Positions 7,580 through 14,819 of a DNA stretch of 33,996 nt are shown one piece after another. The position numbers and the translations under genes are program-made. Origin of the DNA: Clostridia bacterium. Lineage in GTDB: Bacteria > Bacillota > Clostridia > Oscillospirales > CAG-272. The stretch covers positions 1 to 33,996 of the forward strand of contig JAGBCA010000054.1 of assembly GCA_017938205.1 (NCBI GenBank), read 5' to 3'. How positions within the stretch are numbered: the stretch's first letter is position 1; every line of letters begins with the position of its first letter. The notes under the pieces are model-generated. The model was not told where the DNA came from and did not search any database. It was given only the letters and a program-made list of their open reading frames with translations.

Positions 7580-9205
7580 TTACTGCTGCCCCCAAAGGGT
7601 GCTTGCGGTTGCGATCGCATCGTAGTCATCCGTGACAACGGCGAATTTGTCCGTATACAAGGGCAGAAGCTCCTCTTCAAGCTCCTCGATCCGATCGATC
7701 TTGCCTGCACAGTAGTCAAGCAGGCGCGCCTTGCAGGACTCCACGCGCGCGATCACACCGCCAACGCGGATCTCCTGGCAATCAAAGCCGTAGGTTTTAT
7801 TCTCGGCGTACCATTGCTTGCGGAAGGCGGGGAGAAATTCTCTGAGCTGCTTATAAAGCAGGGTATAGTCTTCCTTGGCAAGGCGGAGAAGCTCCTCCTT
7901 GTTACCTGCCTTGTAGGCTTCTCTCGTCTTGCAACCGAGCTCGTATTTCGTGGCGAACACGGCGGCCATCTTTGCATAGCAATCGAAGAGGTAATTCCAT
8001 TTTCTGCTCTTTTTCGCGTGCGCCTGTAGCTTTTCTGCAAGAGCGGCGTATTCCTCCCCCTGTCCTCTCTTCACGTAAAGATCGCAGAAGCCGCCGAACA
8101 GATCGGAATAGAGCGCCTTTCTCGAGGTGCGGCCGGGGCCTTTTTTCTCGGGATAAATAATATCCAGCTTGTCGAGGAGCATAAAGGCATCGTAATCGTA
8201 GCCGAAGATGCGCTTAAACTTTGCCTTGATCTTTTCCTCGTCCGTGTTGCCGCGCATATATTCCGCGAGGTAGAGCAGGGCAGGGAGCGTTGCGTAGCGG
8301 GAGCATTCGCAGCCGTTGTCACCCCACATCGTCATAACGATATGCTTGGTTTTCATCTCACGGCAGGCATCGAGGGCGGGAACCATCGTGTCGATGGAAA
8401 AGGTGTTGGAGGGCGCAAGCGAACGCCAGCACCAGACGCCGCCCGCAAACCAGATCTCGTTGTTATACTGCGCGTGTACCTTGAGGTTTTTGAGATAATG
8501 CTCCTTGGTGAGAGAATAATAATCCCAATAAACCAGCTCCACGTTTTTCGGCACGGAGTCAATGGCCTCCTGCGGCACGGTGCGCACGGTTTCCTCGTCA
8601 CCGAGCTTGAGGTACTTTCCGCTCCAGGTTTTGACAAACATATCCGACCATACGATCGCGCGGCAGCCGTATTTTTCAACGATGGCGTTCACTCTTGCAA
8701 GGTGGCGCCTCATCATTTCTTGGAAATTCTCGTAGCCGTATTTCGAGAGATGCTGGCCTCTGCCAAGCTCAAACGCCTCGTCCATACCAACGTGGATGCG
8801 GCGGGTGCGGAAGCATTCGCTGACGGTTTTGATCATTCTGTCCACGAGCTCGTAGGTGCGCTCGTCATCCACCATCAGGGTATCGTCGATTTCAAAGGAG
8901 GCCTGCTTCCAGCGGGAGAAGGAGCGCAGGTGCGCCAAGGTCTGGATGCAGGGAATGATTTCGATGCCGAGCGAATCCGCGTATGCGTCCAGCTCCTTCA
9001 TTTCGGCGATGCTGTAGCGGCCTCGCATATAGCCGAAGTAGGGCTCCTCGGGGATCTCGTAGCAATCCTCGTTATAAAGATAAACGCAGTTGTAGCCCAT
9101 CTTATTGAGATACACGAGATACTCCTTGAGGGCTTTGAGGCTCATCACGGCGTTGCGCGACACGTCGAGCATCACGCCGAAGGTTTCAGGCTTGTAGGCT
9201 TTCAT
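7580..9205 (-). CDS. GH20 beta-N-acetylhexosaminidase-like enzyme, copy 2
   Basis: A 541-aa paralogue of the 5687-7312 product, exactly the same length and with catalytic D142-E143 at the same place (HVGMDEAFELGRG). Over the first 150 residues the two differ at only about one position in six, while the C-terminal helical parts are more diverged. There is no N-terminal GH20b domain and no signal peptide. The start ATG 9205 follows AAAGGAGA at a good distance; the reading frame is open further upstream but that part overlaps the AraC gene and has no start support. The gene lies 64 bases after the PocR-type AraC regulator on the same strand, with no terminator between, so the two should be cotranscribed. 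Exact linkage specificity cannot be told from sequence. Confidence 0.88.
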   Translation of the reverse strand: MKAYKPETFGVMLDVSRNAVMSLKALKEYLVYLNKMGYNCVYLYNEDCYEIPEEPYFGYMRGRYSIAEMKELDAYADSLGIEIIPCIQTLAHLRSFSRWKQASFEIDDTLMVDDERTYELVDRMIKTVSECFRTRRIHVGMDEAFELGRGQHLSKYGYENFQEMMRRHLARVNAIVEKYGCRAIVWSDMFVKTWSGKYLKLGDEETVRTVPQEAIDSVPKNVELVYWDYYSLTKEHYLKNLKVHAQYNNEIWFAGGVWCWRSLAPSNTFSIDTMVPALDACREMKTKHIVMTMWGDNGCECSRYATLPALLYLAEYMRGNTDEEKIKAKFKRIFGYDYDAFMLLDKLDIIYPEKKGPGRTSRKALYSDLFGGFCDLYVKRGQGEEYAALAEKLQAHAKKSRKWNYLFDCYAKMAAVFATKYELGCKTREAYKAGNKEELLRLAKEDYTLLYKQLREFLPAFRKQWYAENKTYGFDCQEIRVGGVIARVESCKARLLDYCAGKIDRIEELEEELLPLYTDKFAVVTDDYDAIATASTLWGQQ

Positions 9206-9269
9206 TTTCAGGTCTCCTTTAAGCTTTGGTTTTTGAATATTTTGTAAGCAATTATTTGCAAATATGAGC

Positions 9270-10166
9270 TTAACAGCAGTCGATGTCGGGAGAAAATTCG
9301 GGCGGAGCGATAACGGCGGTTTTGATCTCCGGCTCACTTTCCGGCTTTCCTTCGTTAGCCTTTTTCCATTCGCCGGGCGGACAGCCGTGCTCCTTTTTGA
9401 AGCAACGGGAGAAGTATTCCACGTCCGAAAAGCCGCAGAGCAGCGCGATCTCCTTGACCGATTGATTGGTCTCACGGAGAAGCTTTTCGGCCTGCGCCAT
9501 GCGCTTTTTCATTACGTATTCCATCACCGTGATTCCGAATTCCTTGCGGAAATGCTCCGTGATCGTCACGGTGGAACAATGCAGATGCCAGGAAAGATCG
9601 GCCAAGGTGATCTTGTCCGCAAGATGGGTGCGGATGTAGTCCTTTGTTTGCCGCGCGATGGAGGGCAGCGCATCCTCGAAAAGATTGCTCCTTGCGATCT
9701 CCTCCGCGATCAGGGTGAGAATGGCGTGATAGGCGCGAAAATCCTCGCTTGAAAGGTGCGGCATACCCCCAACCTCCCTCAGCACCTCTTTATAGGAAAG
9801 GGTGGGAGCGATCGAAAGGATATGGTGGGCAATGGCCTCGTCATCCCCGTCCACGATGCCCATCGAGCAGAAGATGTAGCCGAGCTTTTCATCGTTTTTC
9901 ATGATGGGAATGTGCGTTTTCGTCATACCGAAGGGGCAGATGTAGATCAGGGGCTCGCGGCTCTCGCCTGCAAGCGCAAAGCGCTCCTTATCCGATGCGC
10001 GGCACATATCGAGGCAGATCGGCGCGCGGTGGATCATCGTGCAAAGATTGCCCGGCAGGCTGCGCTTGCTCGTAACGGTGCGGAAGCTTGTATTTTGCAC
10101 CACGACCTCCATACCCGAAATTTGATAAAAGTGACGGATCAGATCCTCGGCTCTTTTATTGGACAC
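9270..10166 (-). CDS. AraC-family regulator with PocR-type sensor domain
   Basis: A 298-aa transcription factor. Residues about 8-150 look like a PocR ligand-binding domain, with the cysteine pattern C51-x3-C55 and C77 in YICPFG. PocR domains are PAS-like sensors for small hydrocarbon or sugar-derived ligands. Residues about 168-268 are the AraC double helix-turn-helix (ITLADLSWHLHCSTVTITEH and SVKEIALLCGFSDVEYFSRC). A Ser/Glu/Pro-rich tail ends in two cysteines. The start is GTG (10164-10166), supported by AGGAGGT upstream. It is first in an operon with GH20 copy 2 and divergent from a Gfo/Idh/MocA gene, so it probably activates one or both in response to a glycan-derived ligand. Confidence 0.85.
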   Translation of the reverse strand: MSNKRAEDLIRHFYQISGMEVVVQNTSFRTVTSKRSLPGNLCTMIHRAPICLDMCRASDKERFALAGESREPLIYICPFGMTKTHIPIMKNDEKLGYIFCSMGIVDGDDEAIAHHILSIAPTLSYKEVLREVGGMPHLSSEDFRAYHAILTLIAEEIARSNLFEDALPSIARQTKDYIRTHLADKITLADLSWHLHCSTVTITEHFRKEFGITVMEYVMKKRMAQAEKLLRETNQSVKEIALLCGFSDVEYFSRCFKKEHGCPPGEWKKANEGKPESEPEIKTAVIAPPEFSPDIDCC

Positions 10167-10194
10167 GGACGGCTACCTCCTCTCTTTTAATGCC

Positions 10195-10223
10195 ATTATA
10201 GCAGATAAATTCAGACTTTGCAA
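10195..10223 (-). promoter_or_regulatory. Promoter of the PocR-AraC / GH20 operon
   Basis: On the minus strand TTGCAA (10218-10223), a 17-base spacer and TATAAT (10195-10200) preceded by TG (extended -10). Confidence 0.7.
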
Positions 10224-10321
10224 TAGATTTTCAAAAAATAGCACTGTAATATCAAAAAGACATCTTTTATCGATTTTCCATGCTTCTTTATGGATTTGTC
10301 ATTCCATTTGCGATCTGCCTT

Positions 10322-10330
10322 TGCTATAAT
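10322..10330 (+). promoter_or_regulatory. Extended -10 promoter of the Gfo/Idh/MocA gene
   Basis: TGCTATAAT on the plus strand. No consensus -35 lies 17 bases upstream, so activation by the divergent AraC protein is plausible. The divergent minus-strand promoter has the same TGCTATAATGG core. Confidence 0.55.
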
Positions 10331-10379
10331 GGTCTTGTACTTAAATTTAGCGGCACCGCCGCGGAAAGAGGAAAAACAA

Positions 10380-11423
10380 ATGAGAGAAATGAAGGATCTT
10401 GTAGTTGCCGTCGTTGGTCTGCGCTTCGGCGCACAGCACCTCAAGGGCGTGATCGAGAACGGTGCAACCGTTGGCATGATCTGCGATAAGAATGCAGACA
10501 GACTGAACGAGGTTGGCGAGGAGTGCGGCATTCCCGCAGAGAAGAGAACCACCGAGCTGCAGGACATTCTTGATAACAAGGAGATCGAGGTCGTTATCCT
10601 TGCAACCCCTGATATGACGCATAAGGATCAGATCGTTGCGCTCCTGAATGCAGGCAAGCACGTGCTTTGCGAGAAGCCCCTTGCGCTGGAAAAGAGCCAT
10701 CTTGACGAAATCGTTGCCGCTGTAAAGGCGCATCCCGAGTGCAAGTTCATGGTTGGCCAGATCTGCCGCTTCACCCCTGCCTTCGTGATGGCAAAGGAGA
10801 TCATCGACTCCGGCCGCGTTGGCGAGATCTACTTCGTAGAGTCCGAGTATGCGCATGACTACGAGGCGATCTTCAACGATCCCACCCGTCAGTGGAGAGC
10901 GGATCCCAAGCGTCACGGCGTGATCGGCGGCGGCTGCCATGCAGTTGACCTGCTCCGTTGGCTCGTTGGCGGCGATCCCTACGATATTTACGCATACGGC
11001 ACGCATAAGATGCTGAAGCAGCTTCCCTATGACGATTCCACTCTTGCGATCATGAAGTTCCCCGGCGACATCATGGGTAAGGTATTCGTTTCCACGGGCT
11101 GCAAGCGCGGCTACACGATGCGCACGCTCGTATACGGCACGAAGGGAACGCTCATTTTCGACAATAAGTCCGAGACGATGTCCTTCTTCGAGGTAAATCC
11201 CGAGGATCCCAACCACAAGGCAGAGGAGAAGATCCTTCCCGTGGATGTAAACAACCACAATGCGGCATCCGAGTTCAAGACCTTTGCGGATCACATCCTG
11301 AACGATACCCCCGTAACCACGGACGTAATGGAGGGTGCAAAGACCGCTCTTGCCTGCATCGCGATCGTGGATTCCTCCATGACCGGAAAGATTATTAGCC
11401 CCGACTACACCTTTGGTGCATAA
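10380..11423 (+). CDS. Gfo/Idh/MocA-family oxidoreductase
   Basis: A 347-aa NAD(P)-dependent sugar or cyclitol oxidoreductase. The N-terminal Rossmann fold has an atypical nucleotide loop (VVGLRFGAQH, residues 12-20) instead of GxGxxG, then the family EKP motif at 98-100 (HVLCEKPLAL). The C-terminal substrate domain carries GGGCHAVDLLRW with H187 and D190, the usual catalytic/binding pair. The start ATG 10380 has GAGG 8 bases before it; the reading frame is open further upstream but only across the promoter. It is divergent from the PocR-AraC regulator and near the tandem GH20 genes, so it probably acts on a hexosamine-derived or other released sugar. Some Gfo/Idh enzymes are NAD-dependent glycosidases (GH109); that alternative cannot be excluded. 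Very GC-rich codon use. Confidence 0.88.
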   Translation: MREMKDLVVAVVGLRFGAQHLKGVIENGATVGMICDKNADRLNEVGEECGIPAEKRTTELQDILDNKEIEVVILATPDMTHKDQIVALLNAGKHVLCEKPLALEKSHLDEIVAAVKAHPECKFMVGQICRFTPAFVMAKEIIDSGRVGEIYFVESEYAHDYEAIFNDPTRQWRADPKRHGVIGGGCHAVDLLRWLVGGDPYDIYAYGTHKMLKQLPYDDSTLAIMKFPGDIMGKVFVSTGCKRGYTMRTLVYGTKGTLIFDNKSETMSFFEVNPEDPNHKAEEKILPVDVNNHNAASEFKTFADHILNDTPVTTDVMEGAKTALACIAIVDSSMTGKIISPDYTFGA

Positions 11424-11426
11424 ACA

Positions 11427-11563
11427 GGACGGTGCCTTTGGGCATAAAAGTGCCGCTCGCTTCCTCTCGACGTACGCTTGTACGCCTTCGGGGCGCGAAT
11501 CTACATTTTCTGCACCAAATCCCCTCGCCCTGTTACACGGACGGTGCCTTTGGGCATAAAAGT
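11427..11563. repeat. 25-bp direct repeats flanking hairpin-rich spacer
   Basis: A 25-base sequence starting GGACGGTGCCTTTGGGCATA occurs at 11427-11451 and 11539-11563, 112 bases apart. Each copy contains a mini-hairpin TGCC-TTT-GGGCA. Between them are CGTAC-GCTT-GTACG and TGCACCAAA (11510-11518), which is the complement of TTTGGTGCA at the end of the preceding gene. Non-coding; it resembles the hairpins at 77-94 and in the array at the right end of the window. Confidence 0.6.
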
Positions 11564-11568
11564 AAATG

Positions 11569-11606
11569 AAAAAAGAGAGAACACGGCTTGTCGTTCTCTC
11601 TTTTTT
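11569..11606. terminator. Strong intrinsic terminator
   Basis: AAAAAAGAGAGAAC (11569-11582) and GTTCTCTCTTTTTT (11593-11606) pair perfectly around a 10-base loop. It ends the Gfo/Idh/MocA transcript and is also T-tailed on the other strand. Confidence 0.85.
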
Positions 11607-11631
11607 GTTTGTTATTTGTAACCCAACTATA

Positions 11632-11660
11632 CTTACAAGAAAAAAACGATATGTTATAAT
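11632..11660 (+). promoter_or_regulatory. Upstream promoter (P1) of the barstar locus
   Basis: CTTACA (11632-11637), 17 bases, TATAAT (11655-11660) with TG one base upstream (extended -10). It would give the 28-codon ORF a leader of about 50 bases. Confidence 0.5.
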
Positions 11661-11677
11661 GAGCACATCAAATCGAT

Positions 11678-11706
11678 TTGACAAGCGTTTATATTTCATG
11701 TATAAT
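11678..11706 (+). promoter_or_regulatory. Consensus promoter (P2) of the barstar locus
   Basis: TTGACA (11678-11683), 17 bases, TATAAT (11701-11706): a full consensus. The RNA would start near 11713, within or just after the AAGGAGG site (11707-11713) of the 28-codon ORF. P2 transcripts should therefore translate that ORF poorly but the barstar gene normally. Confidence 0.75.
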
Positions 11707-11718
11707 AAGGAGGAAAAA

Positions 11719-11805
11719 ATGAGTTATATAACCGAAGCAGATCCGTATCTTTCCGGTGACAGCACAACATGGAAAAATTGGCAAAATGAGGTGATGAAAT
11801 GTTAG
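11719..11805 (+). CDS. 28-codon ORF coupled to the barstar gene
   Basis: A short ORF (starts MSYITEADPY, ends NEVMKC) with a strong AAGGAGG site 5 bases before the ATG. Its stop overlaps the start of the next gene (ATGTTAG), a classic coupling arrangement. No family is recognised. It could be a leader peptide that couples translation, or the surviving C-terminal tail of a lost toxin gene. The spacing to consensus promoter P2 means it may be translated only from P1 transcripts. It is AT-rich like the barstar gene. Confidence 0.45.
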   Translation: MSYITEADPYLSGDSTTWKNWQNEVMKC

Positions 11806-12122
11806 AAATCTGTAACTACAAAGTGGACTTTAAGGCTGTTCGAAATTATTGGGATATTCATGAAATATTAAATGAAAGCTTGCAGTTTGCAGAAAATTAT
11901 GGGGGTGACCTGGATTCACTATACGATTGTCTTACAGATATGCTTTGCGATATATCAATTATAGAAATTTACGGTATCGAAAAGTTAAAGAAATACGATG
12001 GATATGATCAAAAATTGATTGAAGTTTTTTCGGAGGCTAAGCACGATTGGGGTGATGAGTATTCCGACAGATTTCTCGTTACTATCGTGCATGAGGACGG
12101 CACGCGAGAGGAGATTCGTTAA
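11799..12122 (+). CDS. Barstar-family protein (RNase inhibitor-like immunity protein)
   Basis: A 107-aa acidic protein. Residues about 14-52 match the barstar core: a helix containing the IHEILNESLQF segment, then ENYGGDLDSLYDCLTD, equivalent to the YGENLDALWDCLT region of barstar that fills the barnase active site. The C-terminal beta strand (FLVTIVHEDG) also fits. In barstar systems such a protein neutralises a secreted or injected ribonuclease. No barnase-like or polymorphic toxin gene is visible in the window, so it is an orphan. The start overlaps the stop of the 28-codon ORF, with GAGGTG upstream. Codon use is AT-rich compared with the flanks, suggesting transfer. Family call is good; partner unknown. 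Confidence 0.8.
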   Translation: MLEICNYKVDFKAVRNYWDIHEILNESLQFAENYGGDLDSLYDCLTDMLCDISIIEIYGIEKLKKYDGYDQKLIEVFSEAKHDWGDEYSDRFLVTIVHEDGTREEIR

Positions 12123-12149
12123 AACTAAGGCACTCCCTTGTTTTGTTGC

Positions 12150-12178
12150 TTGACAAAGTGGGCTTTTTGCTTTATAAT
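12150..12178 (+). promoter_or_regulatory. Consensus promoter of the cysteine hydrolase gene
   Basis: TTGACA (12150-12155), 17 bases, TATAAT (12173-12178), 28 bases before the start codon. It probably drives the three genes to 14784. Confidence 0.8.
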
Positions 12179-12206
12179 TGGATAAAGGAAAACGGAGGAC
12201 GGGAAA

Positions 12207-12737
12207 ATGAAGGATATTTTGATCGTTGTTGATATGCAAAGGGATTTCACCACGGGGGCACTTGCCAATGCGGATGCCGTGGCCATCATAGAGGGGATCA
12301 GGGAGAAGATCGCATCCTTTTCGGGCCGCGTGATCTTCACGAGAGATACCCACGGTGAGGATTATCTTGCCTCTATGGAAGGAAAAAATCTGCCCGTGCC
12401 GCATTGCATCGAGGGCACGGCGGGGCATGAGATCGAGCCTTTACTTTGGAAGGCGGCAAAGGATAATTGTGCCGTTACCGTCGAGGTGCTGGATAAGCCG
12501 AATTTCGGCGCAGGCACGCGCCTCTATGAGAAGATCGCAGAGGGCGAGGCACCGGGGAAGATCTTTTTCTGCGGCACCTGCACGGACATCTGCGTGGTTT
12601 CCAACGCGCTGATCTTGAAGTCGCTTTTGCCCGAGGTGCCCATGGCGGTATATGGCGGTCTTTGTGCAGGACTTTCTCCCGAAAAGCACGCGGCGGCGCT
12701 TTCCGTGATGGAAAGCTGTCAGCTTGAAATTCTTTGA
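12207..12737 (+). CDS. Isochorismatase-fold cysteine hydrolase (nicotinamidase-like)
   Basis: A 176-aa cytoplasmic amidohydrolase of the isochorismatase superfamily. The catalytic triad is visible as D9 (IVVDMQRDF), K97 (DKPNFGAG) and nucleophile C129 (GTCTDICVVSNA). D47 and H49 (TRDTHG) correspond to the metal site of nicotinamidases, with H66 following. The complete triad and metal residues favour nicotinamide or another small amide as substrate (NAD salvage), but PncA cannot be distinguished from related cysteine hydrolases by eye. ATG 12207 follows GGAGG by eight bases. It is followed after 44 bases by the unknown 561-aa gene on the same strand without a terminator. Confidence 0.88.
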   Translation: MKDILIVVDMQRDFTTGALANADAVAIIEGIREKIASFSGRVIFTRDTHGEDYLASMEGKNLPVPHCIEGTAGHEIEPLLWKAAKDNCAVTVEVLDKPNFGAGTRLYEKIAEGEAPGKIFFCGTCTDICVVSNALILKSLLPEVPMAVYGGLCAGLSPEKHAAALSVMESCQLEIL

Positions 12738-12781
12738 TTTTGAAAACAATTCTTTGCAAAAAAGCATATTTGGAGGGGAAA

Positions 12782-14467
12782 ATGAAAAAGCAACGCTATA
12801 TTGAGGCGATGGCAGGCGCGCTTTCCGCCTATACGGACGAGCATATCAAGTCCTATTTTGAAAGAGTGAAAAAAGAGGGGATCACGGAGCACGGCTTTCC
12901 CCGACTGACGGCCAATATCGGCATTCTGCTCTGCCGCGGCCATCGCGAAAATCTTTTGCCGCTTTTCGTTGAGATGATGGATCTCTGCATTGCCGATATG
13001 GCCAACCCGAGAAACGATATCAGCAAAGGAAACGGCAACGATTTTTCGGTGAAGGAGCTGATCTTCTGCTTATTGGAGGTAGAGAAGCACGCCCTCGTTC
13101 CTAAAGAAAAAACTGAGGGGTGGCGCAAAACGCTTGCCACGATCGAGCCCGAAAAAACCTACACGCAGTTTGCAAGAAGATCCACCGATATCGTAAACAA
13201 CTGGGCGGTCTTCACCGCCGTCAGTGAATGGATGCGTCAGGCGATCGGCCTTGCCGACACCAGGGATTTCGTGGATCTGCAGCTTTCCTCGCAGACGAGA
13301 TATATCGATTATAACGGTATGTACCGCGATCCTCACGAGCCGATGGTGTACGATCTTGTTACGCGCGGTCTGTTCTGCGTGCTTCTGCATTTCGGGTATG
13401 ACGGTGTGTATCGCGAGCTGATCGATGCGGCGCAGAAAAAGGCAGGACTTTTAACGCTCAAAATGCAGTCCGTTACGGGAGAGCTCCCCTATGGAGGCCG
13501 CAGTGCGCAGTTTATGCATAACGAGGCACAACTTGCTTTGAATATGGAATTTGAGGCGAACCGATATAAAAGAGAGGGCAACACGGCACTTGCCTCGCTC
13601 TTCAAGGCGCGCGCAGAGCAAGCACTTGAAAACATCGAATATTGGTTTAAGAAGAACCCTATCCACCATGTGAAAAATCGCTATCCTTTGGAGAGCGGCT
13701 TTGGTTGTGAGGGCTATGCGTATTTCGATAAATACATGATCACGGCGGCCTCCTTCCTCTACGTTGCGTATCTCGTTGCAGATGACGAGATTGAGGCAAA
13801 GGAGTCACGGAGAGAGCCCTCCGTTTCCTTCACCTCGGAGCATTTTCATAAGTGCTTTATGGAGGCAGGGGAGTATTTCCTTGAATTTGATCTTCTCGCA
13901 GATCTGCATTACGATGAGGACGGCCTTGGCCGCGTGCATAAAAAGGGCGCACCCTCGCCGCTTTGTCTCTCCACCTCTATGACCGCAACGCCGACCTATA
14001 CGCTTTCCGCTCCGCGCGCGGCCTCGATGGCGCCGGGCTATAAGGAAAGCGGGGAAATGATTCTTGCACTCTCCCACGCGGCAACCTACCGCCCGATCGG
14101 AACGCAGACAACGGCTGATACCGCCGCCGTGCAGATGCTCTCCGAGTTTGAAAACGGAACGGTGCTTCTGCACGATTATAAGGTAAGCGAAGGCGACGTG
14201 GATATTACCGTGCGCGAGGCGAAGGGTGAAAAGGCGCCCTGCTTCTCCTTCCTTGCCTTTGATTTTGACGGTGAGACAAACACTGAGATCGCGACAAGCG
14301 AAACGAGCGTTTCTGTGACCTACGAGGGCTGGAGATGCACCTACGAAACGAACGGCCGCATTTTCACGAAGGACGAATACGCGGAAAACCGCAACGGCCG
14401 CTATCGTGTATTCTATGCGGAGGCGAAGGATACGCTTTCTCTGCATATCGCCATTGAAAAGGTGTGA
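12782..14467 (+). CDS. Uncharacterised protein, probable (alpha/alpha)-toroid polysaccharide-active enzyme
   Basis: A 561-aa protein with no family recognised with confidence. Residues about 1-340 are helix-rich with aromatic and acidic signatures typical of (alpha/alpha)6-toroid glycosidases and lyases: NNWAVF (139-144), YIDYNGMYRDPHEP near 174-187, and GELPYGGRSAQFMHNEA (233-249), where H246, N247 and E248 could be catalytic. The C-terminal 200 residues look beta-rich. It has no signal peptide. The ATG at 12782 follows TGGAGGGG; the longer open frame back to 12734 has no ribosome site. It is two bases upstream of the MGMT-like gene. A damaged copy of its 3' end is present at 20104-20255. 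Heparinase II/III-like, GH88/105-like or GH154-like folds are possible. Confidence 0.6.
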   Translation: MKKQRYIEAMAGALSAYTDEHIKSYFERVKKEGITEHGFPRLTANIGILLCRGHRENLLPLFVEMMDLCIADMANPRNDISKGNGNDFSVKELIFCLLEVEKHALVPKEKTEGWRKTLATIEPEKTYTQFARRSTDIVNNWAVFTAVSEWMRQAIGLADTRDFVDLQLSSQTRYIDYNGMYRDPHEPMVYDLVTRGLFCVLLHFGYDGVYRELIDAAQKKAGLLTLKMQSVTGELPYGGRSAQFMHNEAQLALNMEFEANRYKREGNTALASLFKARAEQALENIEYWFKKNPIHHVKNRYPLESGFGCEGYAYFDKYMITAASFLYVAYLVADDEIEAKESRREPSVSFTSEHFHKCFMEAGEYFLEFDLLADLHYDEDGLGRVHKKGAPSPLCLSTSMTATPTYTLSAPRAASMAPGYKESGEMILALSHAATYRPIGTQTTADTAAVQMLSEFENGTVLLHDYKVSEGDVDITVREAKGEKAPCFSFLAFDFDGETNTEIATSETSVSVTYEGWRCTYETNGRIFTKDEYAENRNGRYRVFYAEAKDTLSLHIAIEKV

Positions 14468-14483
14468 AAATGAAGCCTGTTTT
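14112..14483 (+). repeat. Source segment of the duplication found at 20104
   Basis: Bases 14112-14224 reappear at 20104-20216 with three mismatches, and 14425-14483 at 20213-20271 with few. The 204 bases between are missing from the second copy. The two parts meet at a short repeated GAGGCGAAGG. Confidence 0.9.
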
Positions 14484-14784
14484 TGATGCGAAGGCGCTCT
14501 ATGAATTGCTTCTTGTGATCCCGCGCGGCAAGGTCGTTACCTACGCAACGCTTGCCGAAATGATGGGCAATCGCGGCTTTGCCAGAGCCGTCGGCAACGC
14601 ACTGCATAAAAATCCCGATGGCGATAAATACCCCTGCTACAAGGTGGTGAACGCGAAAGGACAGCTTGCCCCCGCCTTCGTGTTCGGCGGCATCGACGAG
14701 CAAAAGCGCCGCCTCGAGGCCGAGGGCATCGAGGTCAAGGATGGCCGCGTGGATCTTGAAAAATATGGGTACAATTTGTTCTAA
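14470..14784 (+). CDS. MGMT-family (O6-alkylguanine transferase-like) protein
   Basis: A 104-aa protein corresponding to the C-terminal DNA-binding domain of O6-alkylguanine-DNA alkyltransferases. It has the helix-turn-helix KVVTYATLAEMMGN and the arginine-finger region GFARAVGNALHKNP. The active-site motif is PCYKVV (55-60): the acceptor cysteine C56 is kept but the usual PCHRV histidine is tyrosine, and the N-terminal half of Ada/Ogt proteins is absent. It is therefore a small MGMT/ATL-like protein that could be a weak repair enzyme or a lesion-flagging protein. ATG 14470 begins two bases after the preceding stop, so translation is probably coupled; an in-frame GTG at 14464 is less likely. 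Confidence 0.85.
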   Translation: MKPVFDAKALYELLLVIPRGKVVTYATLAEMMGNRGFARAVGNALHKNPDGDKYPCYKVVNAKGQLAPAFVFGGIDEQKRRLEAEGIEVKDGRVDLEKYGYNLF

Positions 14785-14814
14785 AAAAAGAGCGAGAATT
14801 TCTCGCTCTTTTTT
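14784..14814. terminator. Bidirectional terminator between convergent operons
   Basis: AAAAAAGAGCGAGA (14784-14797) and TCTCGCTCTTTTTT (14801-14814) pair perfectly around a 3-base loop. It ends the plus-strand MGMT operon and the minus-strand GH20 gene. Confidence 0.85.
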
Positions 14815-14819
14815 CGTTT

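Noticed and set aside
11719-11805. 28-codon ORF as a barnase-type toxin
   Set aside because: Far too short and lacks ribonuclease residues; kept only as an unknown ORF or remnant.
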